64,000 bases of DNA from Hyposmocoma kahamanoa (GCF_003589595.1 NW_020653713.1:2055551-2119550); one strand, 5' to 3'; positions 42,721 through 53,860 are shown, counted from the first letter of the stretch. A program made the numbers and translations. The notes: generated by a model from the sequence alone, not told the origin.

Positions 42721-43511
42721 CGCTCACGCGATTCATGCGTCTCTGGAAGCATACCACACCTAGATGTGCCGGTGATGATTTTATACCGATTTATCGGATA
42801 TCGAAGTTATAACAGGTAAAAGAACTAATACTGATTGCTATTTCGTTAGCTACTCTAGCAAACCATAAAGTTTTTAATGTCTGGGTCTGTCATTTAAAAA
42901 AAATAAACAACTTCAAAAATACGTCACGACAATCGTGTGTGTTATTGTTTGGGCTGGTGATGTCGATGTTTATTTATTGAAAACATACCGTAAGTTGCGT
43001 TTTTTAAGTTTACCCTGAATATAAATGTTTATAAACTGTACTTTAAGGAGTAATTTCATGGTAAACATTAGAACCACTCAAACGGAATATTTTCATATTT
43101 ACCCAAGTACACCAAAAATTTCATTAGTGCTTTTAAGTGCAGGATTTGCGGTGTATTACCGCATTTTATTTGAGATGTTTTGTTGGTAGTACGGAGGGTA
43201 TTTATTTAGCAATGCAGAATAATAATTTTTATTTTTAAAAACTTGTATTTACACTGAATCCTTTTCTAATTTGCGAAACCGAATAGCCGCCATTTTGCGG
43301 TAGGATGAGTGCATCGCGTGAGCGGATAAGAAAGTTTACTAGCGTATTTGCCTATTTGGCTCCTTTGATGTGCGTCGAAAAAACGACCTGCACCTGAGTT
43401 TGGTGTTTGCTGTATTTGTCGCATACGCAAAGAAGGCAAATACTTAAATACAAATAGTGATGTGAAGTGCCACCATTAGAAATAACAGCTTCATGACTTT
43501 ACTTTCGCAGT
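42721..43511. other. Unrecognised AT-rich DNA
   Basis: No gene or repeat family is recognised. Confidence 0.4.
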
Positions 43512-43580
43512 CAGCCGTGGCCTGACCACGGGGCCTATAAAGGGCCCGGAACGTTGGATTGTTTAACAAAAAAATACATA
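43512..43580 (+). repeat. PLE terminal fragment
   Basis: GCCGTGGCCTGACCACGGGG is followed by CTATAAAGGGCCCGGAACGT and TGGATTGTTT, a diverged version of the PLE conserved block. Confidence 0.65.
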
Positions 43581-43607
43581 TATGCCATTCGAATCTGGCA
43601 AATATAA

Positions 43608-43683
43608 TTTTATTAACAAAGATGAACCGGCCGAATTCGAACCGAACTCTTCTGGCAAACCGTACCAGACGCTATGCTTAATT
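43608..43683 (-). repeat. SINE family D fragment, antisense
   Basis: GGCCGAATTCGAACCGAAC (box B, antisense) and GGCAAACCGTACCAGACGCT are the D head on the minus strand. Confidence 0.65.
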
Positions 43684-44019
43684 AACATATATTTGCTTTT
43701 TTGATCCTGCCAGGTGAGTGGTCCGGTTAGGTGTGCAGCAACGTATTTGTAATAATAAGGAATACTTCGTTATTATTGCAAGTATCGGTTACCATGTGAA
43801 CCGTCAAAGAATTTATCAGTTTGAACACCATAAAAAAATTACAGATAAGCGGGTCCATCTGTACATAGTAACGAAGATTTTTAGGTTGCTACATATTAGA
43901 AGTAAAATTATTGTAATTTTAAAATTGTATGCCCCGATGTTTTACTACTATGATACTTTTTTTTTGTGAAATTGCTCCACTATGGTTGGTTATAATTATT
44001 GATAACAAAGATGGAATAT

Positions 44020-44398
44020 AGGAAATGAAACTATTTTTCCGAATTTAAATCGCGTATATTTGTTTTTTCAAACAAACCAACTTTACAGATGCCATGGTCA
44101 CGATTGACTGAGGTGGTACAGTCATCAACTAGTTATGTCTAATTTTCACTTTAGTTACAAAAGTTATTAATTAAATACCTTATTTTTAATTTTACAAAGA
44201 AACATTCCAATTTATGCTACATTGTTTTACAAATTATTTTATTGTAACTATATGATTTTTTGTTAAATTTAATTTATTATTAATTATAATGGAAATTAGA
44301 ATATATTAAAATATATTTATTAGTACTGCAGTCTTATGTCTGTTTGGGATTTTTCATTAGAGGAAATACTGGATCCCAAACTGGTGGTACGGAGAAGC
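44020..44398 (-). mobile_element. PLE 3' end, antisense, 5'-truncated
   Basis: At left, GGAAATGAAACTATTTTTCC, AAATCGCGTATATTTG and GACTGAGGTGGTACAGTCAT form the antisense terminal block; part of the GGGCCC motif is deleted (CTTTACAGATGCC). At right, the last codons GFSVPPVWDPVFPLMKNPKQ read on the minus strand. Confidence 0.82.
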
Positions 44399-44484
44399 CA
44401 TCTTCCATGTTTTGTCAAACTTCATTGAATGTTCTTCATTGAAAGAATACTTACAATAAACCCTTCGATCCGGCCGGATTCATA

Positions 44485-44668
44485 AAAAGTCGTTAAAAAC
44501 CAAAAACAGAGATCTGTGAGAATCACATAGAAGAATTCGTAAAGTCCGCTGGTTCGTTCCGCGGCTTAATTGGCAGAGCATCTAGCACGGATTGCCTGAG
44601 GACGCTGGTGCGAATCCAGCCCGATCGAATGAAGTTTTCTGAGTGTTCGATCTTTGTTATTAATAATC
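44485..44668 (+). repeat. SINE family D copy
   Basis: AAAAGTCGTTAAAAACCAAA, then TTCCGCGGCTTAATTGGCAG (box A region), GGTGCGAATCCAGCCC (box B) and GTGTTCGATCTTTGTTATTA. Confidence 0.75.
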
Positions 44669-44696
44669 AAAGCACTTGCGTTAAGGAAATCAGAAA

Positions 44697-44826
44697 CACC
44701 CAGACACAAGACACTAGAGAAAAGTCAATTTTTCGACGTTGACCCGGCTGGGGATTGAACCCGAGACCCCAGAGATGGCGCCACCATGAAAACCGGTGTA
44801 CAAGCTACTTGACCACAGAGGCCGTC
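44697..44826 (-). repeat. tRNA-derived SINE (E-like), antisense
   Basis: On the minus strand GCCTCTGTGGTCAAGTAGCT is a tRNA-like head and GGGTCTCGGGTTCAATCCCC is box B. The 3' part is AAAATTGACTTTTCTCTAGT. Confidence 0.6.
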
Positions 44827-45229
44827 AAACATTATCGAGTAATTCAATTAAATTATATAAGCTGCAGAGCAATGATACTATCCTAAACAGATCAGATCAA
44901 TTGAAGTAGCCAAGAACATAATCTTGAACAAAAAAAGAAACATGAATCATCTAAACGTAAATACGAAAGCTTCGAGAGTCTGTTTTATTTAAATCACGAT
45001 GCAGTTGTTTTGCAAGATAAGAAACTACTTTTGTTAGTCATAGATAATTCGTAGAATCGTAGGTAAAGGCCCCCAGGGTTGCAGCCTTGAGAAATAGCAG
45101 CGTTTCTTTGTTATGTGCAACTTCCTAGTAGCAATTCAGAGAAACAAATTTCGTATTAGAATCACTCAGAATTAAGAAGAAAGAAGATAAACGAAATTTT
45201 AACAAGTTTCCATAAATGGACTCTCAGAC
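44827..45229. other. Unrecognised DNA
   Basis: No gene or repeat is recognised. The 45185-45229 region leads into SINE F. Confidence 0.35.
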
Positions 45230-45480
45230 GGGTCTCCTCTAAACCTACAGGCATAGTCCGCCAATGCGGGTTGGGGCTTCACTCATTCGCGAAGATTTGT
45301 GAATGGTTTCCAACGCGCAGGCTCCACCACGATGTTTTTCTCCACCATTAGCGTGAGATGTTGCTGTCACAAATGCGTCATTTAGTAATTAAAATCAGAG
45401 GCACGTAAATGCCGTCCCAGGGATTCGCAATTAGGAAGCAACCATTTTCTCACCGGGCTACCACCGAAGGTGGTGTAAAC
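45230..45480 (-). repeat. tRNA-derived SINE family F, antisense
   Basis: GGTCTCCTCTAAACCTACAG, TAGTCCGCCAATGCGGGTTG, GGCTCCACCACGATGTTTTT and CTCCACCATTAGCGTGAGAT, then a box B-like region near 45415 and CTCACCGGGCTACCACCG, are the ordered blocks of a common lepidopteran SINE read in antisense. Confidence 0.65.
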
Positions 45481-46032
45481 TCAAAAGCTAGTTACGTGAA
45501 AACATAGATCACTAGCCACAGTGAGCCAACTCTCATTCGAAACCAGTTGTATCGAAGGAATTTTTGTTTGTGTTTTTAATATTGTATCAATAATAGTAAA
45601 CCAGTAAAGTATTTTCACAAAAATAAATATATTATGAATTTAACGGTAGCAAAAACAACGTGATTTTCAATAAATGCAATTTTTTTTTGTTAAAAAGCGA
45701 TTAAATGGAGAAAAACATTGTAATACGCGGACGGTGACGTTTCTTTGTTTTCCCTTAAATGACGTCACGTCTAAATCTCGTCTCGTCAGTGTCTAGGGAT
45801 CAAGCACGTTTTTGCTAATTATAGAAAATCAGATTTTTTTAATGAAATTTTTGTCATTTCCGAATTCAAATTGCCATATCAAAAAAATATTAATTAAATG
45901 ATCGTTTTCATTATACAAACATTTTACCATAATTTAATTTATTAATGAAAACGAGAATTTATATTAATAATTTATAGTTCATTATGAGTGGGTTTCTGTA
46001 ATTGGCTTTTGTACTGCCTGTAACACATTTGT
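45481..46032. other. AT-rich DNA
   Basis: No gene. A GATTTAGACGTGACGTCA-type block (about 45760-45778, complement) and T-runs look repeat-like, but I cannot assign them. Confidence 0.35.
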
Positions 46033-46661
46033 AGGATAAGTACAAAAATGCTGGAGAAACTTTGTTGTTCAAATAAAATTAAAAATATCGTGATTATAAA
46101 TAATGAAATAACTCTGTTCAGGGCTTCTTGTAAGGCGTTCTACACAAGTCACTTGTGGTACCATTATACTAAGCGACCTTTTGATAGACTCAGGGTTTAG
46201 TACAATAATGCATTTGGGCTATGCTGTGGCTTACCTGGCGTTGTAGTGCGTCTGACATGTTTGCCGTGAAAAGAGCAGATGATTTTTGCGCCATAATACG
46301 AAAGAGACATTGGTCTTTTCTTACGAGAGCGAGCGATTCTGCCAATATAATTGTAAAGACAGTATGCGATACGTGCTACTCTGTAAGCGAACACTCCATT
46401 TTTAAAATATAAATAAATTATTTATAATTATACTATTCTTTGTAATGTAAATTCAATTTAATTGTTATGTTATGTAATGTAGTAAGTAATGTTAAATTTG
46501 TTAAATGGTGTATACGTAAATAAAGAAACAGTTTATTTTATTATTATTTATTTATAGATAATATAATAATTAAATATCGTGAACTTATTATTACAGTTTC
46601 AATCCGGAAAAACAGTTTCATTTCCTATGTGTAACAATCGCGAAAACCTAAGAACTCGATA
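46033..46661 (+). mobile_element. LINE remnant fused to PLE terminus, copy 1
   Basis: Bases 46117-46415 carry a LINE C-terminus: ASCKAFYTSHLWYHYTKRP and FDRLRV, a stop, then YNNAFG, and in the next frame LTWRCSASDMFAVKRADDF and CAIIRKRHWSFLTRASD. The AT-rich untranslated part ends directly in the PLE terminal module (46607-46660). An inverted copy with the same stop and frameshift lies at 58503-59136. Confidence 0.8.
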
Positions 46662-46864
46662 TTATAGTTCACATTTTTTCTGATTATAATATCGGATTGC
46701 CTATTATCAATGCGCACAAATTAAAAGCAAATACCAGTGATTAGACAAAATGGCAGTAGAAGCCCACACTAGTTGTTTTTCAACGCAGTTCAGTCAACTA
46801 TCACATCATGCACCTCACTTTGTCTTACTATTTGTAGACGCCTAGACAAGAGTCATCTTTTAAA
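46662..46864. other. Unrecognised DNA
   Basis: Short unique stretch. TTCAGTCAAC at 46789 resembles an arthropod initiator, but nothing else supports a promoter. Confidence 0.3.
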
Positions 46865-47242
46865 ATGGCACTACGCCAAACGCTAGAGAAAAATATACGT
46901 CGATATCAATTGACTTTTCGATTTCTTGATACGATTAGGAACATATATGTGGCGGATAATAATACAGACTTCCCGATATCAAAAAAAGCGGTGCTAACCC
47001 AAGAAAAGAGGGCTAGTTCTTTATTAAAAGGTCCCCGGGTCGAAAACGTCTATACTAGTCTATGTCAGTCTTGTGATTCGGGTGGAAACAGAGATACAGC
47101 TTTGTCAGGAGCGCAGGGGATGGAGGTCTGTAAACTCAACTACCCCAACAGAAGTGAAACTCAAATAACCCATTATTCCATGGGCAAATTTTTTACACTT
47201 GAAAACGTCATTTTTCAAGCTACTACTCGTTCACTGTGCTAA
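46865..47242 (+). CDS. Hypothetical 125-codon open frame
   Basis: It is the longest uninterrupted, complex plus-strand frame not covered by an assigned repeat. It starts in a fair context (AAAATGG) and ends TAA or TAG-like at 47240. The protein is mixed (starts MALRQTLEKNIRRYQ, with a CQSCDSGGN segment) and shows no domain, signal peptide or repeat that I recognise. The next bases enter repeat H, a LINE-like 3' UTR, so it could instead be decayed transposon DNA. Weak. Confidence 0.15.
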   Translation: MALRQTLEKNIRRYQLTFRFLDTIRNIYVADNNTDFPISKKAVLTQEKRASSLLKGPRVENVYTSLCQSCDSGGNRDTALSGAQGMEVCKLNYPNRSETQITHYSMGKFFTLENVIFQATTRSLC

Positions 47243-47880
47243 CTTCTTTGAGAAGAACGAGGAAGAAACTTTTTTTATAATATCAAGTGACGAGACGAAC
47301 AAGTGGGGCGTCTGATGGTAAGCTACTGTCCATAACAGTTGCAGTGTCAGTCAGAGCTTTAAATCGCAAAGATCTGAGGGGCACTGCCTCTACGCCCGTC
47401 ACCCTGAGACATAAGTTGACAAGTCACATGTGCCTGTAATTTCACCAGCACCCTTACCCTTCAAAATCGAAACACAGTAATGCTGATATTACTGCTTGGC
47501 GGCAGAAATAGCTAAGGTGGCAGTACTTCCCTGGACGAACTCTTTCACAAGGAGCTCTACAGTTACTGCTAAAACTTTAGGCATTACTCGTTCCAAATAA
47601 ACTTAAATGCCGTGAAATACACTTTGAACCATATTTTTGTGGAATTTAGACTTATGTCGTCTTTTAATACATATTTAACTAACACGTAGTTTTAAATTTT
47701 GTAATATGTCTTTTCAATCTTTTTTCTTTCCTTTTATATTGTAATTTATGATAATACAAATGTTGTGTACAATTATAATTGGATGTCAGGTTGTCAGATG
47801 TTATATATATGTAATAGTTCTGGTATTATTTGTAGTCTGTTATCTGTTGTTGTACCATATAATAAAAAAAAAATAAAAAA
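47243..47880 (+). repeat. Repeat H, LINE-like 3' UTR with SINE A inside
   Basis: TTTGAGAAGAACGAGGAAGA at the left and CCAAATAAACTTAAATGCCG, GTCGTCTTTTAATACATATT and a final ATAATAAAAAAAAAATAAA run at the right form one 3'-UTR-like unit. The unit is split by an antisense SINE A. The same unit, antisense, is at 56331-56470, and a scrap is near 59835-59880. Confidence 0.6.
47271..47572 (-). repeat. SINE family A, antisense, near complete
   Basis: TTTTTTATAATATCAAGTGA, CGAGACGAACAAGTGGGGCG, GATCTGAGGGGCACTGCCTC, CACCAGCACCCTTACCCTTC, TGCTTGGCGGCAGAAATAGC and CTTTCACAAGGAGCTCTACA. It is the best reference copy of the family (about 300 bp). Confidence 0.88.
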
Positions 47881-47898
47881 AATCAAAACACTTGTTTA

Positions 47899-48111
47899 AC
47901 TGCCTCCGTGGCCGAACGGTTACCATGCCGGACTGCCACGCAGAGGTCCCAGGTTCGATTCCCGGGCCGGGAGAAATATTTGTATGGCCTACATTTATTT
48001 CTCTCGTGAGTTTGGGTGTAACTTGTGGTTGTCTATGTGTGTGTCCATGGCACCCGCGACCCAGGGTTTCCTTAGTGCGGGGCTATGTTGATTGTGAGCG
48101 TTATTATTATT
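47899..48111 (+). repeat. SINE family B, full, part of B-A composite 1
   Basis: AACTGCCTCCGTGGCCGAAC is the tRNA-like head with box A. Box B lies in CCCAGGTTCGATTCCCGGGC. The body is CTCGTGAGTTTGGGTGTAAC, and GCGTTATTATTATTACT is the tail. The head resembles a class II (serine/leucine-like) tRNA. The 75-codon open frame here is incidental. Confidence 0.9.
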
Positions 48112-48236
48112 ACTTGTAGCAAGAGTTCGTCCAGGAAACCACCTATTTCTGCCGCCAAGCTATAATGTGATCATAACTGCGTTCCGATTTGGAAGGATAA
48201 GGGTGATGGTGAAATTAGTGATGTAATTTCACCATC
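48112..48236 (+). repeat. SINE family A piece fused to B, composite 1
   Basis: TGTAGCAAGAGTTCGTCCAG, CTATTTCTGCCGCCAAGCTA and TAAGGGTGATGGTGAAATTA, then GTGATGTAA. It follows the B tail without a gap. The same junction occurs at 58013. Confidence 0.85.
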
Positions 48237-49287
48237 ACCATCGGAATTTAAAAAACTCTTCACGATTCACAATAACCAATGTCAATTAAATGCTACTTCC
48301 TATACATGTTTGCATAGTGCGCTCGGCACAGAGGCCAAAACATAGGAATGAAAATAAACTCAGTTTTAAAACTAGCCACTGTAACGTGAACGTTGATGGC
48401 ATGGATCAGATACAAAGAAACTTTTACTGTTCGAAGTTCTTCCTATATTGGTTGTGTAGGAGTGGGTTCGTTACCCGGGATCGTTCTCACGCGCATCTTA
48501 TGTCATGGCGGCTGCGCCTGCGCAAATTAGCTAGGCGGCGCAATCGATAATTATAGCTTCTTATTTTAGTTAACTTCTTATCATGTTTAAACGCTGTTTA
48601 GACAACTATTGACGGAGTGTCGTAATCCAATGATATAATGATCAATAAATTACTTATTTTCTTAATTTAAATTACATGTTCTTTTAGTTACATTTAAATT
48701 TTACTTTTAGTTAATACAGAAAATCACACGAATCATTTTGATCTATGACCTACTGCAAAGCGAAGGTGATTTCATTGTTTTCTAATCAAGTGAAGTAAAT
48801 CTAAATATTGGCATATAATGTTGATGGCCATGACTTTATACAACAAGCAACGAAGTATCAGAAACATCATCGTGTAAGTTTCTACGAAATGCATCTCTAC
48901 GCAATAATATGCTACGCATGCACCAATGCAACGTAGATGCATCTACGGAACGTAGCACAGCTACGAAAGTGCATACACATAGCGAAAATAATTTGCAACA
49001 TGAGCTCAGAAAAGATTTAATATTAATTTATTTCTTGTATGAATACATATCGCTTCACAACACAGTATTTACGTATTTTGCAAATGGCGAGTTTTTGTTT
49101 TTTTTAACAGATCGCCAGCTTTTCTTCCATAGATAATACAACTCGAACTAAATGGCCATAACATGTACAAACGCTTACAGCCACAATGTATTAAATATAA
49201 ATTAATAATTTCCACATTGTAAAAATCTGCAGAATTAAAATTTACAAAATAAATTTAATCGATTATAGTTAAATTGGAAATGAAAAT
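48237..49287. other. Unrecognised DNA with a CTACG-rich patch
   Basis: No gene is recognised. The 86-codon frame 48290-48550 has no domain. Bases 48881-48965 contain seven CTACG/CGTAG words, including the perfect palindrome CGTAGATGCATCTACG at 48932-48947. Confidence 0.4.
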
Positions 49288-49471
49288 AGGAAATGAAACT
49301 ATTTTTCCGGATTTAAATCGCGTATATTTGTTTTTTCAAACAAACCGACGTTTCGGGCCCTTTACAGGTCCCATGGTCACGGTTGACTGAAAAAACAAAT
49401 ATACGCGATTTAAATCCGGAAAAATAGTTTCATTTCCTATGTGTAACAATCGCGAAAACCTAAGAACTCGA
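49288..49471. mobile_element. Head-to-head PLE termini, 50-bp perfect inverted repeat
   Basis: The arms 49288-49337 and 49389-49438 are exact complements, beginning AGGAAATGAAACTATTTTTC at the left. The spacer holds the antisense conserved block (GACGTTTCGGGCCCTTTACA). The right side continues to the PLE terminus, CCTAAGAACTCGAT. No coding DNA is attached. Confidence 0.88.
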
Positions 49472-49744
49472 TTTGCAAATGAAAATTTAGTATTTTTAAC
49501 ACATCAAGTCCATGCGAAACATACGTTCAGATTTTTCGAGCATATAAACTATTTACTTAATCTTGACGTTCCAAATCCATGGGGCGATAATGTAATGAAA
49601 AAAGCCCGTGGGCATAATTTAGGATAATGCTATCGACTTTGCATGCATGTCATGAAACTGTTTATAAGCAAGTGTGATGAAGTGCATTTATTGTTTATTT
49701 AACTGTTTTATAAACTTGGAACTATAATATTTCTTTGGTAATCA

Positions 49745-50035
49745 TCGTTGTCATCAACCATTTATGCATCTTAATGCTGGGCGCAGGTCTTTAAAGAGAG
49801 TCAAGGCCATAATCTGCCACGTTGGTCCAATTCAAATTCACTTCACATAATTTTCCAAGGGTTCTGAACATTTTTTCCTTCATCGTTAACGAAAGATACT
49901 GGTACTAAAAATTTATAAATATACGTAAGTTTTAAATTAAAGTTATAGAAATCGGCCGCCATAGAGATTCGAACCGTCGACCTCACAATTGATAACCAAC
50001 CGTTCTCACACTCGGCTAATACCGCGTGCTTACGT
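49745..50035 (-). repeat. tRNA-derived SINE family F, antisense
   Basis: CGTTGTCATCAACCATTTAT, AATGCTGGGCGCAGGTCT, GGCCATAATCTGCCACGTTG, TTTTTTCCTTCATCGTTAAC and AGATTCGAACCGTCGACC (box B antisense), ending GCTAATACCGCG. It is a diverged full-length copy. Confidence 0.68.
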
Positions 50036-50137
50036 ACTATAACAAATTCCGAAAACTATCGCTTAATTCTTATAGCGACGTAATAAAGAACGTAATTTAT
50101 ATCTGACAAGAAATTAAAAATACGTCAACGGGGCTTA

Positions 50138-50642
50138 AGGTGGTTTTCCAACGGCGAGACGAGGAGAGACGAGAATTGAAATCTCGCCGGCCTATTTCCA
50201 CCAAAACTTACCATTACTTATCGCGCGAGATCGCGTTGGCTCGCTATGATTCTGGATATTGAAAATTCAGTGCTGTTCAGTTCATCTAGTGTTATATACG
50301 CAGCTGAAGTAACATTTGCTGTACGTTATTATTATTAAATATGTTAAACAAAAGAAGAATTAGATGAAACCATCTTTTTTAATTCTCCAATCATACATAC
50401 TCCATATCGATATCAATAGCCATCGGGTGCACGAGCTAGAGAGAGAAATCGTGTCGCCGTTGCAGAGTATAATACTCTATGAAGGCAGCAATACGGCTCA
50501 ATATTACACCAACAAATATTACAATTCTCGCCGCGCCCATCCTCGTCAATCCAGGCCATTTCCACCGAAGATGGGAGTAAAATGTCATACAAATTTCAAT
50601 CCTCGTCTCGCCTCGTCTCGTTTCGCCGGTTTAAAACCACCT
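50138..50642. mobile_element. PIF/Harbinger-like MITE, TTA target duplication
   Basis: The left end AGGTGGTTTTCCAACGGCGA (then GACGAGG) and the right end, in complement AGGTGGTTTTAAACCGGCGA (then AACGAGACGAGG), are inverted repeats of about 30 bp. TTA flanks both ends (50135-50137 and 50643-50645). Inner TTTCCACC.AA repeats and GACGAG-rich ends are typical of insect Harbinger-type elements. A short frame (VIYAAEVTFAVRYYYY) may be a transposase relic. Confidence 0.78.
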
Positions 50643-50645
50643 TTA

Positions 50646-51009
50646 CAAAGGAAGCTATATTGCGACATAATCAAAATCTGCTTGGCAGATGTACGCCAAG
50701 ATTGATGAGAAAATAGACCTACCTATATACTTTAAACGGAAACATCTCATACACATAGACATCAGTTCACAAAGAATCCAGAAAGCTAATCTCGCAAACT
50801 TGCTTGCATTTCTTTTAGAAATTCATGGACTATGACGTAGTGGTAATATAAATACTTTTAAAAGTTTGGAAAGAAAATTATTTGAATCTCTAACCAACGA
50901 ATGTATAAGGTATGGAACCCACTGTTTGTGTAGGGCTCAGACGTGGATACCTTTGTATAGGTCGTACCAGCGTCAATAAGATGCGAGGAAAGTGTTTGTT
51001 TGGTTGCAC
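50646..51009. other. Unrecognised AT-rich DNA
   Basis: No gene or repeat. Confidence 0.35.
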
Positions 51010-51261
51010 ATACCTATTTCTGCCACCAAGCAGTAATGTGAGCATTACTACGTTATGGTTTTGAATGTTAAGAGTGCTGGTGAAATTACAGACAAATGGA
51101 ACTTTTCAACTTACGTCTCATAGTGACGGGCGCTGGGGCAGTGCCCCTCACATATTTGCAATTTAATTGAAGCTCTGAGTGGCACTGCAACTGCTGTGGG
51201 CAAACGCGTTGCTTACCACCAGCCACATGATTTATTCGTTACGTATCTTATCATAAAAAAA
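51010..51261 (+). repeat. SINE family A, 5'-truncated
   Basis: TACCTATTTCTGCCACCAAG, AAGAGTGCTGGTGAAATTAC, GCTCTGAGTGGCACTGCAAC, then TTGCTTACCACCAGCCACAT and an A-rich tail. The first ~30 bases of the family are missing. Confidence 0.83.
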
Positions 51262-51447
51262 TTAAAATAAAAAATTGTAAAAAAAATATAATTGAGCTTC
51301 TCTTCTTGAATGAAGATTCTACGTTACTCATAAGGATTTACTTCTTATAGGTAATTGATCCGAATAAGTCTATGGAAGAGCATGATCTCCTTTGGAAAAC
51401 TTGCAAGTCCCTAAATCGGTTGTAAATAAGTAATACTTATCGAGTTT

Positions 51448-52070
51448 CATCAGCTATATGTCAAAGAACATATAGCTGATGTCAAACACCGTCGCGTAAA
51501 CAAGTCTGCAGTCTGCGAGCATGTCATGGATAAACCTACACATTCAATGAAGTTTGACAAACCCCAGGTCCTTGCAAAAGAAATCCGTTATCTACCCAGG
51601 ATGCTGCGAGAGGCCATTGAAATTAAAAAACATCCTAATTTCAACAGGGAAGATGGTTTCTCCGTACCACCAGTTTGGGATCCAGTATTTCCTCTAATGA
51701 AAAATCCCAAACAGACATAAGACTGCAGTACTATATGTTTTGGTTTTATTCTAATTTCTATTAATAATTAATTATAAATTAAACTTAATAAAAATTCATT
51801 CAATAAAATAATTTGTAAAACTTAATGTAGCGTAAATTGGAATGTTTTCTTTGTAAAATTAAAAATAATATATTATAATATTTAAATAATAACTATTGTA
51901 ACTATAGTGCAAAAATTGGGTGGTTTGCATTAATATTAGACATAACTGGTTGAAGACTGTACCACCTCAGTCAACCGTGACCATGGGACCTGTAAAGGGC
52001 CCGAAACGTCGGTTTGTTTGAAAAAACAAATATACGCGATTTAAATCCGGAACAATAGTTTCATTTCCAA
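51448..52070 (+). mobile_element. PLE 3' end, 5'-truncated with snap-back start
   Basis: It opens with CATCAGCTATATGT, CAAAGA and ACATATAGCTGATG, a perfect 14-bp inverted repeat, then the GIY-YIG C-terminal coding end. The 3' region follows, with ACCACCTCAGTCAACCGTGA, CTGTAAAGGGCCCGAAACGT and part of the terminal module. The last ~35 bases of the usual terminus are missing. Confidence 0.87.
51468..51720 (+). pseudogene. PLE GIY-YIG endonuclease, C-terminal piece
   Basis: It reads KEHIADVKHRRVNKSAVCEH, VMDKPTHSMKFDKPQ, VLAKEIRYLPRMLREA and FSVPPVWDPVFPLMKNPKQT to a stop. The GIY and YIG motifs and the catalytic Arg lie upstream of the truncation and are absent. It is closely related to the 18727-19245 copy. 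Confidence 0.85.
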
Positions 52071-53860
52071 TAAGTAATACTATTTGACAGTAATTATTTT
52101 TATAATAGTAATTGCGAACGCATGCAGTCTCTCGACTGCCCTATAGGGACCGTTTGGTTAAAATGCTATTCATGTTTGATTAATTATGGAACACCTCTCG
52201 GTATTTGTCGAAATTCTGGCGACATTGATCATAATGGCTATTTGACAAGTAGCGTTGTGTTGTTGTTGAATGTTTTGCAATTTTAATTAAAGTTTTTGCT
52301 CAGTGGTGTTGTGTTTGTAAAATTTTTCTCTATTGTGAACAATTACGGTCTATGTTAGAAAATCGGCGTGGTCTATGTGCTCTATAGCTCTGTATTCAAG
52401 TCATACACTCATTTCACGTCTTTGTTTTATTATTATTTCATGTTTACGTGTTTAACTTTGCCAACATCCCGTTCATCCTTTCCGTGCTTCAGCGTGAAGC
52501 GTGCTGCTGATGACAAATGTGGGCCAACCCTAATGTTCCAAATTAAAGTAATTAATTTAAAAATTTAAACAAATTAAAATAAGTAAATTCCAAACGAGTT
52601 GAAGATTTTACAATAATCTTGACACCGTGTAACACAAGACGATATTCGGTGCATTTGTGAGAAAACAGCGCATATTTTACTATATGTTTTAATTTAAAAA
52701 ACTCAACATATTATGTAACTTAACTAAAAATTAAATTATATAAAAACTGCGAATAAAAGAATGGTTTTTGGTAATTATTTATTATTTATTTATTGAGCAT
52801 TACCTATAGACCCATCACCTTAAAAAGGTAGTAAATATGAAACGCAAAATGTAATGTAACGGCTTAAAATTAATTCGAGTAAAAACTGTAACAACAACAA
52901 ACCGCCATCTTTTTTCTTTTTTTAGGTTTTTAATAATATATTGCGTGTTAGAACAAAATAAAACGGCAAAGGCTCGCTCACGTTCAGCCTTACGATATTT
53001 TGACAAACAAAATGTTTAAACACTTCTTCTTATCGTATCGATGATAAATATTGATGATGGGTGTTGCCCAGGGCGCGTTCAGGAATGGAATGGTACGCCG
53101 TACGGGCAGGCTCCTTTCGTACACCCGTTTCATTTAACCTGACACCCTTATTTTTATTATTTTTTTTATCTGTCGTAAAATAAACATAATTTATATCAAC
53201 TTAGCGAATTCATTGCCGTTTCCTTTATTTATTCATTTTTATGTAATTAAAGCATTCATAATTTATACTGAGCATAAAGGAATTCCTTGATAGAAATTTT
53301 GGAATTGGACTTGAAAAACTTAAAAAAGAAAATTCTTTTCCGCACGAAGGAGGAAAAGTGCCACTTTCTATGCACGTTTCACCGTAAGAAATACAAGTAC
53401 ACGGTCAGGACCACGTCAAACTTCACATTTAAAATTTAAATTTCAACTCTATGCCGCTTACTATAAGAACCGTCTTAATATCAAACTGTCGTTGTATTTC
53501 TAAAAATCAAAACCAATTTGTTGAAACGAATAAAGCCGTCTAAAAATTATGACTTCAAAAAATGATCTCATTCTTGTCACGTTTCATTGATAAAATCCAC
53601 TCTGTTACGTATTTCATACATTGACCTGTTTTTCGTCCAAATAAACTTAGCCACACATTTTAAGTCGATTAACTTACCAACGTTTACGACCTTTTTATTA
53701 TAGCTCACAAACCGGAAACAGAGTCGATCCACCTGATGGGCACTGACTGTATTGTAAACTGTATAATCCAGTCGTTATGTCGCGATTATGCAAATTCGTC
53801 AATAAAGTTATATGTCTGTAAATCTAAAATTGAAACCTTAACCAGGTGGCAAAATTTAGC
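52071..53860. other. AT-rich DNA, no gene
   Basis: Nothing assigned. 52380-52445 resembles 10375-10440. The short frames at 52368-52568 and 52815-53006 carry no motif. A GC-richer patch at 53068-53125 (GGCGCGTTCAGGAATGGAAT) may be a LINE scrap. Confidence 0.4.

Noticed and set aside
50364..50705. 113-codon frame as a gene
   Set aside because: It spans the Harbinger-like MITE and its right end into the flank; not a gene.
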